A stretch of 64,000 bases of DNA from Anniella stebbinsi (lineage: Eukaryota > Chordata > Lepidosauria > Squamata > Anniellidae): contig JARDYH010000001.1 of the NCBI GenBank assembly GCA_029215795.1, positions 227,319,654 through 227,383,653 on the forward strand. The letters run 5' to 3'. Position numbers and translations under genes: made by a program. Below are positions 60,902 to 64,000 of the stretch, one piece after another (position 1 is the stretch's first letter; the number at the start of each line of letters is the position of its first letter). Below the pieces are notes generated by a model. The model ran no database searches. It saw only the letters and a program-made list of their open reading frames with translations, and had not been told where the DNA came from.

Positions 60902-61221
60902 GCTTCCTTTTCTCCAGACACGCGATCTTCCTTAACAGTAGTCCTTAAGCAGCTGGAGCGAGGCCGGCGGGGGTGGGTGGCGGGTGGGAAACGGTTATGC
61001 TTCGGGACGTAAATCGAGCTGGGAACGGTTGTGCAACTTGTGAACTACGTTGTCTCAGCTTTAAAAGGCTGGGCTGGCTGCGTCAATGCATTCCAGGGGC
61101 CTCTTTACCTGTAAAGTGCCCTGCTTCGAGAAATGGGAGGAGGGGGAGCGGATCCGGGAGAAGACGGCACTTGCTTGGGAGGGATGGGAACAGACAGACA
61201 GACAGATAGATGATAGACAGG

Positions 61222-61295
61222 TATGCAGAGCATTCTTATGCGTATCTACTCAGAAGTAAATCACACTGAGTTCAATGGGACTTACTCCCGGGTAA
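61222..61295. repeat. Short palindromic 'AAGTCCCATTGAA' repeat
   Basis: A well-preserved copy with ctactcagaagtaaatcaca, ctgagttcaatgggacttac and tcccgggtaagtgtgtgcc, about 570 bp upstream of the inferred NR4A2 start. Confidence 0.7.
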
Positions 61296-61546
61296 GTGTG
61301 TGCCTACGATGGCAAGTTTAGATCTGAAAAGTGGACGTACCTGCAGAGATGCGCTCGTGCTCCGTGTGGTCTGGCAGCCTAAGGTAGAGAGGACACATTC
61401 AATCAGTGAGAAAGACAGGGAGTGTGGGGGGAGATGGATTGACAGTGTGTGGATATTCTCGGCTCGGCGTAAAGCAACGGTGGGAGAGAGGGAAGGCGAA
61501 CTCGCTCTTTGTTTACAGTCTCGGACATCGGGGTGTACCAGAAACT

Positions 61547-61581
61547 GGAGGAGGAGGAGGAGGAGGAGGAGGAGGAGGAGG
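61547..61581. repeat. (GGA)n microsatellite
   Basis: About eleven GGA units lie about 290 bp upstream of the inferred NR4A2 start. Confidence 0.95.
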
Positions 61582-61679
61582 TGTGTGAGGGGGAAAGAGG
61601 AGGGCCCTGCCGCTCTTTTGGCAATCGCAGCAGCGCCAAGGTGAAGGCGAGGAGTTGTTTCCCACCTTAAAAGCGCCAC

Positions 61680-61864
61680 TCTTGGTGATGTCACGTCGGA
61701 AATTTACCAAAGCAAGAACTAGCCAACTGTACTGAGAGATCCAGCCCCTTGACTGGCTGATTGGGCGGGCAGCACTGACGTGCACTGACGCTTGGAGACT
61801 TGAGGTGCATGTTGGCTGTGCAATACGGAGCCCACATAAACAAAGGCACATTGGAGGGAAGGGC
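61680..61864 (+). promoter_or_regulatory. NR4A2: NR4A2 proximal promoter
   Basis: In order: a CRE-like TGATGTCA at 61686-61693 overlapping TCACGTC; an inverted CCAAT box GATTGG (61759-61764) overlapping a GC box GGGCGGG (61763-61769); two CRE half sites TGACG at 61776-61780 and 61786-61790 within a 10-bp repeat of GCACTGACG; and a weak TATA-like CATAAA at 61835-61840. The inferred start is therefore near 61865, placing the CRE at about -175. The human NURR1 promoter is reported to use a CRE at a similar distance. Expected inputs are cAMP, calcium and stress signals through CREB/ATF. Confidence 0.65.
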
Positions 61865-62169
61865 CAGTCTGTCCGGCTTGCTCGCCCCGCGCTTCGCTCG
61901 TCCCATACTTCCTGGAGAGCTCGGGAGCGGGGCTCCGAGGACGCGTGTGGGTAGGGTCTGCCTGTGTGCGCGTATATCGTGCGAGAGAGAGAGAGAGAGA
62001 GAGGCAGCAAGAAAGCGAGAGCGCCAGAGCAGATACGAGTAGCGGCAGCGGCGGTAGCGAGGAGCTCTCTCGCTCCTCTTTCTCGGTCCCCCCCCCCCCC
62101 CCGCCGATCCGCCCTTGGGAAATCTGAGCTACCAACAGTTGAATGAATGAAAAAGAGGCCGCCTAACAA
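61865..62169 (+). other. NR4A2: NR4A2 exon 1 (untranslated), start estimated
   Basis: GC-rich transcribed leader ending at a strong donor, CTAACAA|gtaagtgg (62169/62170). The start is placed about 25-30 bp after the CATAAA motif and is approximate. The exon includes a (GA)n run (61983-62003). It ends with overlapping upstream start codons at 62143 and 62147. The first uORF is short and closes at 62166. The second reads through the splice junction into exon 2. NR4A2 (NURR1) encodes an orphan nuclear receptor needed for midbrain dopamine neurons and induced as an immediate-early gene. Its coding exon lies beyond the window, so identity rests on divergent synteny with GPD2 and promoter architecture. 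A minus-strand open frame of 233 residues across this exon is judged spurious. Confidence 0.6.
62143..62166 (+). other. Upstream ORF 1 in NR4A2 leader
   Basis: ATG at 62143-62145 followed by six codons and TAA at 62164-62166 (peptide MNEKEAA), contained wholly in exon 1. The second uORF starts 4 bases later in another frame. Confidence 0.55.
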
Positions 62170-63820
62170 GTAAGTGGATCGCGCTGCTTCTCGCGGCGGA
62201 TCACCCGCTACCATCTGGCTGGGGATCCCCAGTTTTCTCTAGGCGACAAAAAAAGGGGGGAACAGGGGGAGGGCGCGACGATGGCAAGTCTCGAAAGAGG
62301 AGCACAGCGTGCAGGAGGCTTGTCCAGATTTCCTAGAAAGCGGCTCGGCCTTCAGATCTGGGGATCTCCCCCTGCTCGCCCGCCCCCCGCCCCCCGCTCC
62401 AACCGGTCTACTCCATATTCCTAAACTGCTGTTTACCATATCATAAGGTGGGGGACAGTCAAGTTGGGGCTTCACGTGTCATCTAGACTTGGTCCCGATA
62501 TGTTCGAGCGTGTGAATGAGAAACCTCGGCGTGCGTGCGTGCGTGCGTGTGATTTGTCCGGGGTCCAATTGCCGGAGAAAAGTTGTTGGGCGGATGTGTG
62601 TTGCTTGGGAACGACTTTGATCTCTGCCAGTTCCAAGGCTCAGCGAGCGGGGCTGACGCTCAGTCCTCGATCCCATCGTGGCCTTTCATGTTTATGACTG
62701 CCGGAGGGGCGGATGGTAAATGAGTGGATCACACGCGGCTTTTATAGCTCGGGGGGAGGGGGAGAAGGGGGCATGACGGGGCCCCCACTTCACTTAGCTT
62801 AGATGGGGAGGGAACTCTCTCGCGACAGCCCTCGTCCAAATCTCCTAGCCATATGCCGGGTAGATAGAGATGATGGTGATGGTGGCAGAGGCGAAGAGAC
62901 CAGTACTTTGGGTGGAATTCGAATTGAGGGTGGAAGGCTCTGGAGCGGAAGCGAAGGGGAGTTCCTGGGTGGGCTTGGGTTGTTAAACTTCCCGGAGTGC
63001 TTCTTGTACTCTGGACAAGCCTGCCAGCCAGTTCCGAAAGAGGTGGGAAGAGGAACCCCTTTCTCGTTGGATTCAGTTACTTTGGAACATGCACCCCGGG
63101 GTGGGGGGGAACTTCTCCCTGCTCCTCGGCTATGCAGCCCGGTGGCTCTCATTTGTCGCTGCGTTGGCCTTTAATTGCCTTCTCCTTTGTGCGCGCGCGT
63201 GTGCGAGTGTCTGTGTTTTAATTAATTCGCTTTATGCTGTTAAGGCTCCTTTTGGAGCTAGCCTTTGAAACTCGTCCAGCCCAGTGGAATTTCTCGAGGA
63301 AAGTGGGGGAGGGGAGGGGTGATCTCTCTCTGTCTCTCCCCCCTGTTGTTTTAGTCAATTAAACTGACACCCCGATCCTAAGCACTGCTTCTTTTCTTTC
63401 TTTTTAAATAGTAATTTAAAAAAAAATCTAATCCAACTGGTTTCCAAGGGACTGACTTCTTTCCAAATGAGCTTTCTAAGACATGGAGTGTTTTATATAT
63501 GTTAAGTTTGTGTGCGTGCAGGTGTGAAAGCCTACACAGGACTAGGGAGTGGGGGGGGGACTAAATTTTAATATACTTTTGTTAGACAAGGAGGAAACAA
63601 TAATGCGGTGTGACAGCTCTTTTAAAAACAGCAGCTGCAACAAGAGCTTTCCCCTCCTTCCCTCCTCATCCTCACCTGTCTATTAATTCTTGCGGGAGGC
63701 TCTATCCCCAGGTTCTTTCTAGGAAATTCTGGTGCTGAACCTGCTTTCCCTGCCAGTCTGTTCCAAGCGAGGCTGAATGAGTAACCAAGTTTTCCCTCTC
63801 GCCTGTTGTCCCTGTTTCAG
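62170..63820 (+). other. NR4A2: NR4A2 intron 1
   Basis: A 1651-bp intron with a gtaagt donor and a cctgtttcag acceptor. It is CpG-rich in its first half, has a GCGT run near 62531-62550, and contains the candidate internal TATA promoter near 62741. From about 63230 it becomes AT-richer. No coding sequence was recognised. Confidence 0.55.
62690..62800 (+). promoter_or_regulatory. NR4A2: Candidate intronic TATA promoter of NR4A2
   Basis: Within the first NR4A2 intron, ACGCGGCTTTTATAGCTCGG contains a good TATA box (TTTATAG at 62741-62747) with GC-rich flanks and a GGGGCGG GC box just upstream (62706-62712). A start near 62772 would make an alternative 5' exon. No clear donor was selected. Confidence 0.35.
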
Positions 63821-63945
63821 AGAGAGCATCCCGGGCAGACTGGAGTCCGCAGCGCTTTGCTCAAGTCTTGGCAACTTGTCCCTCCGCTGAATTCCGACGC
63901 TGTCCGCCTTTAATCCCCCCGAAAACGCCTCTCGCTCGGCTGAAG
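63821..63945 (+). other. NR4A2: NR4A2 exon 2 (untranslated)
   Basis: A 125-nt segment between a strong acceptor (tgttgtccctgtttcag) and a donor GAAG|gtgggt at 63945/63946. It carries the end of the junction-spanning upstream ORF, whose stop TGA is at 63888-63890. Known amniote NR4A2 transcripts have two untranslated exons before the coding exon, and this fits. The main ATG exon is expected just beyond position 64000. The pyrimidine tract with cagcag at 63968-64000 would give an intron of only about 52 nt and is probably not the acceptor. Confidence 0.55.
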
Positions 63946-64000
63946 GTGGGTGAGCTGCTTGCTACTTTCCCTCCTCCTCCTCCTCTTCCTCCTCCAGCAG

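Noticed and set aside
61513..62214. 233-residue minus-strand open frame
   Set aside because: It spans the NR4A2 promoter and exon 1, is low complexity (serine, leucine and a long proline run from the GGA repeat), and reflects CpG-island composition.
63968..64000. Pyrimidine tract ending cagcag as the NR4A2 coding-exon acceptor
   Set aside because: With the donor at 63946 the intron would be about 52 nt, below the usual vertebrate minimum. The tract is a simple CCT repeat.

Overview
This is a vertebrate nuclear window, almost certainly from a squamate reptile and more likely a lizard. It carries a Sauria-type SINE, many CR1/L2-clade LINE 3' ends with ATAAATAAATA tails, hAT-type foldback elements and a MIR/CORE-SINE relic. 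Coding sequence appears only as short exons with GT-AG borders in long, repeat-filled introns. The clade call comes from recalled repeat families, not a database search. No prokaryotic, phage or CRISPR-type system is present.

Left part (1 to about 23.7 kb): the 5' end of GPD2, mitochondrial FAD-dependent glycerol-3-phosphate dehydrogenase, on the minus strand. Three coding exons (12630-12731, 9072-9243, 1169-1293) splice into the first 133 residues. They are collinear with the human protein as I recall it and cover the leader/anchor, the FAD-binding dinucleotide loop and the start of the catalytic fold. The untranslated first exon most likely lies in a CpG island at about 22.74-23.72 kb. The rest of GPD2 lies beyond position 1.

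Middle part (about 23.8 to 50.8 kb): intergenic, with no recognisable protein-coding gene. It is rich in DNA-transposon-like elements. The most striking is a 1795-bp hAT-type element (25502-27296) with a perfect 8-bp target duplication, containing five 242-bp tandem units that each hold a large GC-rich palindrome. A 910-bp relative lies at 34043-34952. A 320-bp foldback hAT MITE family has several copies, one with a perfect 8-bp duplication.

Right part (about 50.8 to 64 kb): a series of CpG-rich promoter-like blocks (50.8-51.75, 58.66-59.75 and 61.65-63.2 kb) separated by an AT-rich, partly repeat-poor stretch that may hold conserved enhancers. I assign the right end to the 5' end of NR4A2 (NURR1) on the plus strand. 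The reasons are the divergent GPD2/NR4A2 gene order known in amniotes, a CRE/CCAAT/GC-box promoter, and two spliceable untranslated exons (about 61865-62169 and 63821-63945). No NR4A2 coding sequence lies in the window, so this call rests on context. The leader contains two small upstream ORFs, one created only by splicing exon 1 to exon 2.

Together the window is a head-to-head gene pair, a housekeeping mitochondrial enzyme gene and an immediate-early nuclear receptor gene, separated by roughly 38 kb of transposon-rich and regulatory DNA.
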